Source: Opitutales bacterium
GTDB lineage: Bacteria > Verrucomicrobiota > Verrucomicrobiia > Opitutales > JAJFLR01
Reading direction: 5' to 3'
Assembly (NCBI GenBank): GCA_021772565.1
Contig: JAJFLR010000113.1
Location: 1-61,044, forward strand
Length of the DNA: 61,044 nt
Shown: one piece after another, positions 1-8,758 of the stretch
Position numbering within the stretch: the first letter of the stretch is position 1
Layout: each line of letters begins with the position of its first letter
The notes under the pieces: generated by a model
The model's database searches: none
What the model was told of the DNA's origin: nothing
Seen by the model: only the letters and a program-made list of their open reading frames with translations
Made by a program: the position numbers and the translations under genes

Positions 1-160
1 TCAAATTGAATTGAAATAATGACACAAATTTCAGTCAACTTACCTGATTTCGGATGTCCAATTAATTACAAACAGAACGTGAAAACGCTGAAATTTTATG
101 GCACTGCTTCGAAATAGGGGTTTCCGGCCAAGCACTAGTTAAACGGGGAAATTCAAAATC

Positions 161-268
161 GATTACGACAACGATTACGACAACGACAACGATTGGAGAA
201 AATTTATCGTTGTCAGTATGCCAAGCCGAAGGCTGGGGAAACGGTTGTCGTTGTCGTAATCGTAATCG
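161..268. repeat. Intergenic hairpin repeat built from GATTACGACAACGA units
   Basis: The left arm (161-194) is made of repeated cgattacgacaacga words. The right arm (241-268) is its near reverse complement, built from gttgtcgttgtcgtaatcg words. About 45 bases separate the arms, so the RNA or single-stranded DNA could fold into a long stem. The rest of 1-418 shows no convincing gene. A short reverse-strand reading frame across the repeat is low-complexity (runs of Val and Ile) and is a by-product of the repeat. The element resembles dispersed intergenic palindromes; copy number elsewhere in the genome cannot be seen here. Confidence 0.75.
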
Positions 269-418
269 CAAGTTAAAATCGGGGCAAACAAGTTTGGATG
301 ACGTTCTGATAATTTTGGATGATATTAATATTATTGCTGAAAGACTAGCTGACTAAAATTTGCAAAATTATACTTGTGTATTATTGATGAATTTAAAATT
401 TTATTAGAATAAATAGAT

Positions 419-658
419 ATGAAGGCAAAGAAAAAAGATGATCTCGATTTTGAACAAGCATTAAAAAAACTGGAAGCTTTGGTTGATGATATGGAAAATG
501 GTGAAATTCCTTTGGCTGATCTTGTGAGTAAGTATGAAGAGGGCAATAATCTTCTAAAGCAGTGTCAAAAGCAGTTACATCAGGCAGAATTGAAAATTGA
601 AGTTCTCAAGAAAAAAAATGAAGAATTTTCACTTTCTGACTTTAAGCCCGATAAATAA
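419..658 (+). CDS. xseB: Exodeoxyribonuclease VII small subunit
   Basis: This is the small subunit of exonuclease VII, which binds the XseA nuclease subunit in several copies and helps degrade single-stranded DNA to acid-soluble oligonucleotides in the cytoplasm. At 79 residues it has the usual XseB length. The core motif is visible: FEQALKKLEALVDDMENGE at about residues 11-29, then LADLVSKYEEGNNLLKQC, followed by a charged helix that predicts a coiled coil. XseA is not in the window and may lie upstream of position 1. The gene reads toward dxs, 124 bases downstream; xseB next to dxs is a familiar arrangement. No Shine-Dalgarno motif precedes the ATG. Confidence 0.93.
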   Translation: MKAKKKDDLDFEQALKKLEALVDDMENGEIPLADLVSKYEEGNNLLKQCQKQLHQAELKIEVLKKKNEEFSLSDFKPDK

Positions 659-782
659 CAGTATTTTCAAAGTTATCGCCTTAAGGAGCGTATTAACTTA
701 TTATTTCATTAAAAAATTGATTTTACAAATTATTAATCAATGTCATTGTTTTTAATACTTTTTTGATTTATCTATTTTCTGA

Positions 783-2726
783 ATGTCTATTCTAGATTCA
801 ATTAAATGTCCTGATGATGTTAAAGCCCTCAATGATGACGAGTTACGAGTACTTTGTCTTGAGATCCGTCAACGTATAATCAATGTAACATCTAAAAATG
901 GGGGACACGTTGGACCAAATTTGGGTGTAGTTGAGCTTACACTAGCTCTGCACAAAGTCTTTGATTCTCCCACAGACCGATTTATTTTTGATGTTTCTCA
1001 TCAGGGTTATGTTCATAAACTTTTGACAGGGCGAAATAACGGCCAGTTCGACAATTTGAGAAAAACAGACGGCACAAGCGGTTTTTTATCCAGAAGTGAA
1101 AGTTCCCATGATTGCTATGGTGCCGGACATGCGGGAACTGCTCTTTCAGCTGCTTTAGGAATGGCTGTTGCCCGTGATAAAATGAGAAAAAAAGATCATA
1201 TTGTCGCAATAATTGGTGATGCAGCTCTCACATGTGGTATCACTATGGAGGCCCTGAACAATATCGCAGTAAGCACAAATCGATTGATCGTAGTCTTGAA
1301 CGATAATGAATGGTCAATTTCAAAAAATGTCGGCGCAATTTCAAAATATTTAAATGAGTTAATTACTAACAAAGCCTATAATAGATTTCATGATGATTTA
1401 AAAAGTTTTCTCAATAAAATGCCTGGTGGCGATTCGATCATTAATTTTGCTTCCAAAGCAAAGAAAGAGGCTAAAGATTTTTTGGTGCATTCCAGCTTGT
1501 TTGAAAAATATGATTTACGTTACCTGGGTCCGATAGATGGCCATGATTTGGATGTTTTAGTTCAGTATTTAACTTTTGCAAAACAGTCTGATCGACCCGT
1601 TTTACTGCATGTCATGACGGTAAAGGGTAATGGTTATGAAGCCGCAATTAATCATCCGGAAAAATTTCACGGGACAAGTCCATTTGAAATTAAAACAGGA
1701 AAAAGCCTGGGTAGTTCTGGAGCACCACCCAAATATCAGGACGTATTTGGCGATGCGATTGTTAATTTCGCCGAGAAAGATAAATCAATAATCGGTATAA
1801 CTGCTGCGATGCCGGGTGGCACCGGGTTGATAAAACTTCAGGAAAAAATTCCCAATCAATTTTATGATGTCGGTATTGCAGAAGAACATGCTGTTTTATT
1901 CGCAGCCGGTTTAGCTACGTATGGTATGAAACCAGTTGTGACAATTTATTCGACATTTCTTCAGCGAGCAATTGACCCAATAATACACGATGTTTGTATA
2001 CAAAAACTTCCGGTAGTATTTTGCATGGATCGTGCCGGTCTTTCACCTAACGATGGTGCAACTCATCACGGTTTATTCGATATTGCCTATTTACGCTGTG
2101 TTCCTGAGACCATAATTATGCAGCCCAAAGATGAAGATGAATTAGTCGACATGATGTGGACTTCAATAAATACAGAGCAGCCGACCTTTATTCGTTATCC
2201 TCGTGGATCTGCAGAGGGTATTGAGATAAAATTAAAACCACAAAAAATAAAAATTGGTGAAGCGGAAACTTTATGTTCAGGGAAAAATATAATTATCTGG
2301 GCTTTAGGGCCATGGATAAATGATGCACTATTGTTAGCTGAAAAACTGACTAAAGAAAATGGTATATCGGTGGGTGTAGTGAATGCACGATTTGCCAAAC
2401 CGATTGATAAGACATTGTTGATCAGAAATGTCCAGGATTGTGCATTGATAGTTACGATGGAAGATCATGTGCTAAGCGGTGGTTTTGGCAGTGCGATTTT
2501 AGAGACTTTGGAAGAAAATGAAATAGCTGCAAAAGTATTACGCATCGGCTGGCCTGATAACTTTGTAAGCCACGGTTCATCAGTTGATGATTTGAGAAAA
2601 GCAAATGGTATCGATTCCAATTCTGTTTTTAATCTTGTCTTAAATCGTTATAAGAAAATTTCTGACAAACAATCTAACTATTCAAATCAACCGATAGTTG
2701 AAGATGTTGTATCCTCGTTAGGCTGA
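783..2726 (+). CDS. dxs: 1-deoxy-D-xylulose-5-phosphate synthase
   Basis: DXS condenses pyruvate and glyceraldehyde 3-phosphate with thiamine diphosphate to give 1-deoxyxylulose 5-phosphate, the first step of the non-mevalonate isoprenoid pathway and a source for thiamine and pyridoxal synthesis. The 647 residues match the family. The N-terminal thiamine-binding domain has the SHQGYVHKLLTGR segment (72-84), the GDAALTCG motif (145-152; most relatives have GDGALTGG) and NDNEWSIS (173-180) for metal and diphosphate binding. The pyrimidine-binding domain has YDVGIAEEHAV with the catalytic Glu at about 368. A transketolase C-terminal domain follows (about 510-630). It lies downstream of xseB and converges with the redoxin gene 19 bases beyond. 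Confidence 0.97.
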   Translation: MSILDSIKCPDDVKALNDDELRVLCLEIRQRIINVTSKNGGHVGPNLGVVELTLALHKVFDSPTDRFIFDVSHQGYVHKLLTGRNNGQFDNLRKTDGTSGFLSRSESSHDCYGAGHAGTALSAALGMAVARDKMRKKDHIVAIIGDAALTCGITMEALNNIAVSTNRLIVVLNDNEWSISKNVGAISKYLNELITNKAYNRFHDDLKSFLNKMPGGDSIINFASKAKKEAKDFLVHSSLFEKYDLRYLGPIDGHDLDVLVQYLTFAKQSDRPVLLHVMTVKGNGYEAAINHPEKFHGTSPFEIKTGKSLGSSGAPPKYQDVFGDAIVNFAEKDKSIIGITAAMPGGTGLIKLQEKIPNQFYDVGIAEEHAVLFAAGLATYGMKPVVTIYSTFLQRAIDPIIHDVCIQKLPVVFCMDRAGLSPNDGATHHGLFDIAYLRCVPETIIMQPKDEDELVDMMWTSINTEQPTFIRYPRGSAEGIEIKLKPQKIKIGEAETLCSGKNIIIWALGPWINDALLLAEKLTKENGISVGVVNARFAKPIDKTLLIRNVQDCALIVTMEDHVLSGGFGSAILETLEENEIAAKVLRIGWPDNFVSHGSSVDDLRKANGIDSNSVFNLVLNRYKKISDKQSNYSNQPIVEDVVSSLG

Positions 2727-2745
2727 TTCATAAATATTCAGCTAA

Positions 2746-3357
2746 TTAATATTTTACACTGCAACCGTAAGGTGTTGTATTGGATATAGAGACTATTTTA
2801 CCCTGCATTGACTCGGTCAATGCAGATACAATATAATTATCCGCATTGGCAATATCTGATGTGTCCACAGATCTTATACTATCTATAGCACCTTGGTATA
2901 CAAGTATACCATCGGGATTAATTAAATACATGTGTGGCGTTGTTTTAGCGCGATACTTTTTGCCAACTGTTCCGCTACTGTCCAGCAATACTGCTGTCGG
3001 ACTACAATTGCGGTCATTAATTAATTTGTTTGCTTCATCGTTATTCACATGGCCTTGTTTTTCAGGAGCCGATGATATAATGCTTAGCCAAACTACATCT
3101 TTTTTTGTGAATTTTTTTTGTATAGCCTGCATGTCGCCATGATCATAATATTTTTTTACAAACGGGCAAAGGTGATTTGTCCACTCAAGCACTACATGTT
3201 TTCCTTTGTAATCTGCGAGTGTATGAATTTTTCCATTGGAATCGGAAAGCTTGAAATCAGGTGCTATACTTCCTGTCTCTACTTGTGCAATAACAGTGGC
3301 GTATAAACCAAAGATAGATGCTAAAAATATTAATAAAAAAAATTTATTTATTTTCAT
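2746..3357 (-). CDS. Exported redoxin-fold (thioredoxin-like) protein with a single-Cys CPFV motif
   Basis: The 203-residue protein has a signal peptide (about 1-24, hydrophobic, ending near VIAQ) and a peroxiredoxin/TlpA-type fold: APDFKLSDSNGKIHTLADY, then KHVVLEWTNHLCPFVKKYY, and a later cis-Pro region TTPHMYLINPDG. The usual CxxC is replaced by CPFV, so only one cysteine sits at the active site. A second cysteine lies in RNCSP and another in the C-terminal PYGCSVKY, either of which could act as a resolving residue. It probably works in the periplasm as a thiol-dependent reductase or peroxidase; the substrate is unknown. It converges with dxs. Confidence 0.82.
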   Translation of the reverse strand: MKINKFFLLIFLASIFGLYATVIAQVETGSIAPDFKLSDSNGKIHTLADYKGKHVVLEWTNHLCPFVKKYYDHGDMQAIQKKFTKKDVVWLSIISSAPEKQGHVNNDEANKLINDRNCSPTAVLLDSSGTVGKKYRAKTTPHMYLINPDGILVYQGAIDSIRSVDTSDIANADNYIVSALTESMQGKIVSISNTTPYGCSVKY

Positions 3358-3417
3358 AATATGATGTTAGTAAAAATATTCTATTTTTATCAAATAATAA
3401 AAAAATTTTATTTTAAG

Positions 3418-4164
3418 TTACCGCTTCTCGTTCCATTCTGGAGATTTAAATTGGCGATATGTAACTTCATATATATCCTTCGAAATTTCCGGCCATTGAA
3501 TATCTATTTTTTTTGTTTCAAATAGAGCTGCCAAGTTTTCAGTAAAGGAATTTTGGAATTTTGTTTCATCTACCTCTAATAATGTTTTGCTAATTGTACC
3601 CTGAAAAAGTAGTCCATACTTATTTCTTTTCAATGCAGCACCGGCAATTTTTTCATCAGATTTACTACAAATTACATCATGAGCTGATGGTAATTGAAAA
3701 CAATGTGATTCGAGTTGTGGTGAAATAGCTATATCTTTAGATAAATTATAATTACTGTAATCGGGGTCATTACAACATGGAAATAGTTTGGCTGATATCG
3801 ATAAAATTTCCATTGCTGATTTTAAACATTCGTGGATATATTTATATAATATCGAAGGTTTTTCACGATAAAAATTGGACGATGCCGGGATAATCAAGGT
3901 ATAAGTCCAACTGTTTTGATGATCAACTAATCCGCCACCTGTTGGTCGTCGACAAATTTGTATCTCCTTTTTTGCGAGTTGATTAATCACCCATTGATAA
4001 CTCTGACTGTAACCAAACGTGATTGACGGTTTATTCCAGTCATAAAATCTAAATCTAATTGCATCAGGATATGGATAATTTTCTAACAGCAGAATATCAT
4101 TTGCCATTTGTTGAAATGCATTTCCAAAATTATATGGAAGTATGTGAAAAATTGGGGCTTGCAT
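3418..4164 (-). CDS. Lipoate-protein ligase family protein (LplA/BPL fold)
   Basis: The 248 residues match the catalytic domain of the biotin/lipoate ligase superfamily. Visible family features are ITFGYSQ early in the domain, the RRPTGGGLVDHQNSWTYTL segment (the RRxxGGGxVxH motif of lipoate ligases), and IAGAALKRNKYGLLFQGTI, where the conserved Lys contacts the lipoyl-adenylate. It could attach lipoate or octanoate to E2 or GcvH domains, but related proteins act as octanoyltransferases or have no known role. No separate C-terminal accessory domain of long LplA enzymes is present. It is on the reverse strand upstream of the redoxin gene (60 bases apart) and diverges from the epimerase gene. 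Confidence 0.85.
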   Translation of the reverse strand: MQAPIFHILPYNFGNAFQQMANDILLLENYPYPDAIRFRFYDWNKPSITFGYSQSYQWVINQLAKKEIQICRRPTGGGLVDHQNSWTYTLIIPASSNFYREKPSILYKYIHECLKSAMEILSISAKLFPCCNDPDYSNYNLSKDIAISPQLESHCFQLPSAHDVICSKSDEKIAGAALKRNKYGLLFQGTISKTLLEVDETKFQNSFTENLAALFETKKIDIQWPEISKDIYEVTYRQFKSPEWNEKR

Positions 4165-4286
4165 ATGATTAGAATTTCATTTCAAATTTTATTGAAAATT
4201 GTTTGTTTTATACATAACAGAATTTGTATCTAATGTTGGATTGTCGACCTACTTTTTAATTAATTTGATCAATAATAAAAAATAAT

Positions 4287-5255
4287 ATGAGTAAAAAAAT
4301 TGTTGTTTGTGGCGGAGGTGGCTTTATCGGAGGTCACTTGGTAAATGATTTATTAGAGCAGGGTCACCAAATTAGATCGGTTGATCGTAAGCTATTTTCT
4401 GATTGGTATCAAAAATTTGATGATGTAGAGAATATTGTATTAAACCTTGAATGCAAAGATGCCTGTGTTCAAGCATTGGAAGGAGTTGATGAAGTTTATA
4501 ATTTAGCTGCTGATATGGGGGGTATGGGTTTTATAGAAAATAATAAAGCACTTTGTATGCTAAGTGTTTTGATAAATACTCATCTTTGTATGGCTGCTAA
4601 AGATGCTGGAATTAAAAAGTTTTTTTATGCTTCAAGTGCCTGTGTTTATTCCGCAGTTAAACAAACAGAAGCTGAAAATCCAGGTCTTAAAGAAGAAGAC
4701 GCATATCCGGCATTGGCTGAGGATGGTTATGGTTGGGAGAAATTGTTCAGTGAAAGAATGTGTCGTCACTTTATGGAAGATTATAATTTACAGACACGAG
4801 TTGCCAGGTATCATAATGTTTATGGCCCAAATGGCACGTATGATGGTGGACGTGAAAAAGCACCGGCTGCGATTTGTCGTAAAGTAATTGAGGCTAAATT
4901 GAGTGGTAAACACGAAATTGAAATCTGGGGTGATGGTAGTCAGACTCGATCATTTATGTATATAGATGATTGTGTAAAAGGCACACAAACTATCATGCAT
5001 AGCGATATAATCGAACCGATAAATTTAGGTAGTTCGGAGATGGTTACAATTAATAAACTTGTTGATTTAGCTGAAGAAATTGGAGATGTAAAACTTAAAA
5101 GAAATTATAATCTCGATGCACCAAAAGGTGTGCGTGGTCGCAGTAGTGACAATACCTTAATTCAGAAATATCTTAATTGGGAACCTGATATTAAGTTGAG
5201 AGATGGACTTGAGAAAACATATCGTTGGATTTTTGATCAAATTAGTAATAAATAA
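4287..5255 (+). CDS. GDP-mannose 3,5-epimerase-like NAD-dependent epimerase
   Basis: This extended short-chain dehydrogenase (322 residues) resembles GDP-mannose 3,5-epimerase, which converts GDP-D-mannose to GDP-L-galactose/gulose. The Rossmann motif GGGGFIGG lies at about 9-16. The signature AADMGGMGFI follows at about 75-84, then SSACVYS with Cys119, equivalent to the acid/base Cys of the plant enzyme, and the catalytic Tyr148-x3-Lys152 in YGWEK. RYHNVYGPNGTYDGGREKA is characteristic of this subfamily rather than of general UDP-hexose epimerases. It could feed exopolysaccharide or lipopolysaccharide synthesis. A strong terminator follows it, before the WecG-like gene. Substrate is inferred, since no assay or mannose pathway gene lies alongside. 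Confidence 0.88.
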   Translation: MSKKIVVCGGGGFIGGHLVNDLLEQGHQIRSVDRKLFSDWYQKFDDVENIVLNLECKDACVQALEGVDEVYNLAADMGGMGFIENNKALCMLSVLINTHLCMAAKDAGIKKFFYASSACVYSAVKQTEAENPGLKEEDAYPALAEDGYGWEKLFSERMCRHFMEDYNLQTRVARYHNVYGPNGTYDGGREKAPAAICRKVIEAKLSGKHEIEIWGDGSQTRSFMYIDDCVKGTQTIMHSDIIEPINLGSSEMVTINKLVDLAEEIGDVKLKRNYNLDAPKGVRGRSSDNTLIQKYLNWEPDIKLRDGLEKTYRWIFDQISNK

Positions 5256-5278
5256 ATTTAAAATTTACCTCATAGGAT

Positions 5279-5304
5279 AAAACCCGTTACATACGGGTTT
5301 TTTT
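5279..5304 (+). terminator. Intrinsic terminator after the epimerase gene
   Basis: AACCCGT (5281-5287), a five-base loop and ACGGGTT (5293-5299) form a perfect seven-pair stem followed by a run of seven T. It sits 24 bases after the epimerase stop codon. The T-run ends directly against the ATG of the next reading frame at 5305. Confidence 0.85.
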
Positions 5305-6054
5305 ATGCGAACTATGGATGACTTATACGTCAAAATTTTAGGAATTAATTTTTTTGTTGGTTCTGCTAAACAAGCAATTGCTATTTCTAAGAAGGGTGGG
5401 CTGGTTGTTGTTCCTGCCGCACCTGCAATGGTGGAGATGGAAGTTGATCATCAATATCGAGACGCCGTAGTAAATGCAGATTTGGCTATTACTGATAGTG
5501 GATTCATGGTGCTTTTATGGAATTTAACACATAAAAATAATATTAAGCGATTGTCAGGTCTTGAATATTTAATTGATTTATTAAAGGAGGATTGTATCCG
5601 AGAAAAGGGGCAAACTTTTTTTGTTATGCCAACAGAAAAATCTAAAAATAATAATCTTACCTGGTTAAATTCGACTGGAATGGATGTGTCTGATGATGAT
5701 TGTTACTGTGCACCAATGTATGAGAAAAACAAAATTGTTGATGATAATTTGTTACAAATTATCAATGATAAAAAACCAGCACACATAATTGTCTGCTTAG
5801 GTGGTGGAGTTCAGGAAATTTTAGGTTATTATTTACGTAAAAATTTAGATTACAAACCAGGTATTCATTGCATAGGAGCTGCAATCGGATTTTTGTCCGG
5901 CGATCAAGTAAGTATTCCGGAATGGGCAGATCGATATTACATTGGCTGGCTCTTCCGGTGTTTATCTGAACCATCAAAATTTATACCTAGATACTGGAAG
6001 GCAAAAAAATTAATTTTTATGATGTTAAAGTATAAAGATCGGTTGCCCGGATAA
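5305..6054 (+). CDS. WecG/TagA/CpsF family glycosyltransferase
   Basis: Members of this family (GT26) transfer N-acetylmannosamine or a related sugar from a nucleotide donor to a lipid-linked acceptor at the inner membrane, during enterobacterial common antigen, teichoic acid or exopolysaccharide synthesis. The 249 residues show the family pattern: an N-terminal AIAISKKGG segment, NADLAITDSGFM where most members have PDG, the LGGGVQEI glycine-rich stretch (about 171-178), and the C-terminal GAAIGFLSGD...PEWADRYYIGWLFRCLSEPSKFIPRY, typical of the family's membrane-docking end. An in-frame ATG at 5314 is an equally good start, because the first ATG abuts the terminator T-run. The exact sugar is unknown. 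Confidence 0.9.
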   Translation: MRTMDDLYVKILGINFFVGSAKQAIAISKKGGLVVVPAAPAMVEMEVDHQYRDAVVNADLAITDSGFMVLLWNLTHKNNIKRLSGLEYLIDLLKEDCIREKGQTFFVMPTEKSKNNNLTWLNSTGMDVSDDDCYCAPMYEKNKIVDDNLLQIINDKKPAHIIVCLGGGVQEILGYYLRKNLDYKPGIHCIGAAIGFLSGDQVSIPEWADRYYIGWLFRCLSEPSKFIPRYWKAKKLIFMMLKYKDRLPG

Positions 6055-6069
6055 ATTTTTTCTTAAAAA

Positions 6070-6486
6070 ATGAAATTAAAAAGTAAATCCCAATATCCTG
6101 AAGAAGAATTTCAAATGGCACCCATGGTTGATATGGTTTTCCTGTTATTGGTATTTTTTATGACAGTTAGCACACTGGCGCAAGCAAACAGGAATATTGA
6201 ATTAGATCTACCTGAGTCAGAAGAGAGTTCAGTGCCCAAAGAATTATCTGATCGAGGAATAATTTCAATCGATAAAAATTTTCATGTTTATGTTTCTGAA
6301 AAAAGAGTTACGATTGACGAGCTGAAAAATCATATTAAAGATGCTTTGATATCCAATCCGGAACTTAAAATTCAAATTAGGGCAGACCATAATGTTCCCT
6401 ATAGAGAACTAAATAAAATTTTAAAATTGTGTGCAGATTTGGGGTCTAATGAAATAATTTATTCTACGTATCAGGCAAACTTATAG
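6070..6486 (+). CDS. ExbD/TolR-family energy-transduction protein
   Basis: A 138-residue inner-membrane protein with one N-terminal membrane helix and a periplasmic domain. The helix contains the family's essential acidic residue: MVDMVFLLLVFFMTVSTLA with Asp21. ExbD/TolR works with ExbB/TolQ to couple proton flow to TonB- or TolA-type work at the outer membrane. The periplasmic part ends with a typical VPYRELNKILKLCADLGSNEI segment. No ExbB/TolQ partner is next to it, although most family members pair with one; the partner must lie elsewhere. It begins 15 bases after the WecG-like gene, so the two may be cotranscribed. Confidence 0.92.
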   Translation: MKLKSKSQYPEEEFQMAPMVDMVFLLLVFFMTVSTLAQANRNIELDLPESEESSVPKELSDRGIISIDKNFHVYVSEKRVTIDELKNHIKDALISNPELKIQIRADHNVPYRELNKILKLCADLGSNEIIYSTYQANL

Positions 6487-6640
6487 CATTTAATTCTTTG
6501 TTGTTATCATAATCGGAATATTAAAATGGAATGCTAAAAATACTGATGTCTGAGTTTAATAGTTGCGATAATCGACATGTATTTTTAACTATAATTTTCT
6601 TTTAGTCGTTAATATTGCGACTGGAAAATTAACTTAATTT

Positions 6641-8650
6641 CTAGACCAACTCCATCAATTCATTGATGTTTTTAGTTGGAGCTAAGCACTCAGTCCCTAC
6701 ACAAAGCTGATATCCATCAGCTTGATTTTCATCATCGGTGGTAATTAGAAATGTACGTCTCAACGGTTTCACTGACAATGCATTTTGTAGAGGATTAAGA
6801 TCAGCTATACCTTTGATTTTAATAACTGCTATTCCAATTGCATTGATTGTGTATCCTGCTAGTGCATGTGGAATTGCAGACGGAATCTCATCTACCATTC
6901 CGTGATGTGCTTGTCTGAGTAAGTTTAGCTGTTTTGTGTATTTACTGTCACCAGTGAGTGCAAATAAATCAGAGAAGCAATGTACTAAAACCGAATTAGC
7001 GGAAGGGATGGCATTATCAAACCAATCCTTTTTACGGCTTATAAGCGTTTCGTGATCATCTGATGTAAAATAGAATCCAGGGTTTTCTTCACTATCGCTG
7101 AAATGATCCTGGATTTTATTAATTATAATTTGAGCTTTATCTATATAAGATTTTGAGCTACCAGCAACAATCCAATCAGACTTAGAAGCTAGCGTTAAGA
7201 GTGCCTGCACAAAAAATGCATAGTCATTTAAGTAACCATTATGACATGGATTGTTATCGTGCTGGACTGAGAATAGACGATCATCGTTGTTTTTCATCTT
7301 TTCCCATATCCAATTCGCAGATTTAATTGCTAGCTCAAACCATTTTTTATTACCAAAATAAAATCCAGCTTCAGCCAGACTGTTAATAACTAAACAGTTC
7401 CAGGATACCAGTTGTTTGGTATCGAGGTTTGGTTTGATTCTGTTTTGACGAACTTGAAATAATTTTTCGCGTAAAGGTTTAAGTTTCTTTCTAGTTTCAA
7501 TATTTTCAGTAAGCAGTACCGGATTAGAATAACCTTGCATGAAATTACCATCAATACTGATGTCATAGATCTCACTAAAAGTTCGGGATCCTTCTTTACC
7601 TAAAACTTCTTTTAATTCATTTTGATTCCAAATGTAAAATTTCCCTTCAAAGCCTTCGCTGTCGGCATCAATTGATGAACTAAAGCCGCCGGTATTGGAA
7701 CTCATTTCTCTTTCTAACCATTGTATTGATTCTTCAACAACTGATTGATACAGTGAATTGCGGTAGCGAAAATATGCTTTTAAATAAATATTGAGTAGAA
7801 GTCCATTATCGTAGAGCATTTTCTCGAAGTGGGGAATTTTCCAATAACGGTCAACACTGTAACGGGCAAAGCCACCGCCCAGTTGATCGTAGATTCCACC
7901 ATGAGCCATATTTTCTAAAGTTGTATTGATGACAAAGTCTATACGACTAGCAAATTTTTGCTGTTTAAATTCAATCTCTGCACTACTTCGAATTTCAATT
8001 AGAAAATCGAGTGCCATTGATGGAGGGAATTTAGGCTCATTACCAAATCCTCCGAATTGGTCATCATGACTACTACAAATTTTCTGAGCGGCTACAACGA
8101 GCTGTTCATTTTCTAATGACTGACCATCGAATGTAAGAGGGATATTGGAAGCCGATAAATTTTGGACAATCGATTCAGCATTTTCCAGAATTTTACTCTG
8201 TTCTCTCTTATAAAATTCAGAAATACGCATTAGTAATTGTGGCCAGGGAATTATATTATGGCCACTCGATGGATCAGGTGGAAAATATGTCCCTCCTGCA
8301 AATGGTCTACCATCCGGAAGACAAAATACATTTAATGGCCATCCTCCATTTCCATTCATCATTTGAACCGCCTCCATGTATATTTGATCGATATCTGGAC
8401 GTTCCTCTCTATCTACTTTAATGCAGATAAAATGGTCATTCATAATATTGGCTATATACTCATTTTCAAATGATTCATGAGCCATAACATGACACCAGTG
8501 ACACGAACTGTAGCCAATAGATACCAGGACAGGAATATTGTTTTCTTTAGCTTTTTGAAATGCTTCATTTCCCCAAGGTTGCCAGTCAACGGGATTGTCT
8601 GAATGTTGTCTTAAATAGTGACTATTTTCGTTCAATAAATTATTTGCCAT
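6641..8650 (-). CDS. DUF255 thioredoxin-domain protein (YyaL/SPATA20 family)
   Basis: The protein joins an N-terminal thioredoxin-like DUF255 domain to an (alpha/alpha)6 glycosidase-like toroid. The N-terminal signature is plain: [12 protein letters not shown], then [19 protein letters not shown] with a CHWC active site, [15 protein letters not shown], and [24 protein letters not shown] in pieces. The C-terminal part carries [18 protein letters not shown] and [10 protein letters not shown]. Its biochemical role is not established; a redox or sugar-epimerase-like function has been proposed for the family. The reading frame extends upstream to 8746, but the family usually begins near [16 protein letters not shown], so the ATG at 8650 is chosen. 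This gives 669 residues and leaves room for a promoter facing mutL. Confidence 0.9.
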   Translation of the reverse strand: MANNLLNENSHYLRQHSDNPVDWQPWGNEAFQKAKENNIPVLVSIGYSSCHWCHVMAHESFENEYIANIMNDHFICIKVDREERPDIDQIYMEAVQMMNGNGGWPLNVFCLPDGRPFAGGTYFPPDPSSGHNIIPWPQLLMRISEFYKREQSKILENAESIVQNLSASNIPLTFDGQSLENEQLVVAAQKICSSHDDQFGGFGNEPKFPPSMALDFLIEIRSSAEIEFKQQKFASRIDFVINTTLENMAHGGIYDQLGGGFARYSVDRYWKIPHFEKMLYDNGLLLNIYLKAYFRYRNSLYQSVVEESIQWLEREMSSNTGGFSSSIDADSEGFEGKFYIWNQNELKEVLGKEGSRTFSEIYDISIDGNFMQGYSNPVLLTENIETRKKLKPLREKLFQVRQNRIKPNLDTKQLVSWNCLVINSLAEAGFYFGNKKWFELAIKSANWIWEKMKNNDDRLFSVQHDNNPCHNGYLNDYAFFVQALLTLASKSDWIVAGSSKSYIDKAQIIINKIQDHFSDSEENPGFYFTSDDHETLISRKKDWFDNAIPSANSVLVHCFSDLFALTGDSKYTKQLNLLRQAHHGMVDEIPSAIPHALAGYTINAIGIAVIKIKGIADLNPLQNALSVKPLRRTFLITTDDENQADGYQLCVGTECLAPTKNINELMELV

Positions 8651-8758
8651 ATTGTAATTATTTAAATCAATTCTAAAAGATGCGCGAGACTCAAATTGAG
8701 GTAATAAAATTATAAAATGCAATTGAATAGAGAGTAATTTATTCATAAAGATTTATTT

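Noticed and set aside
62-271. Reverse-strand reading frame of 69 codons
   Set aside because: It runs through the hairpin repeat and encodes a run of Val and Ile from repeated bases; there is no protein-like pattern.
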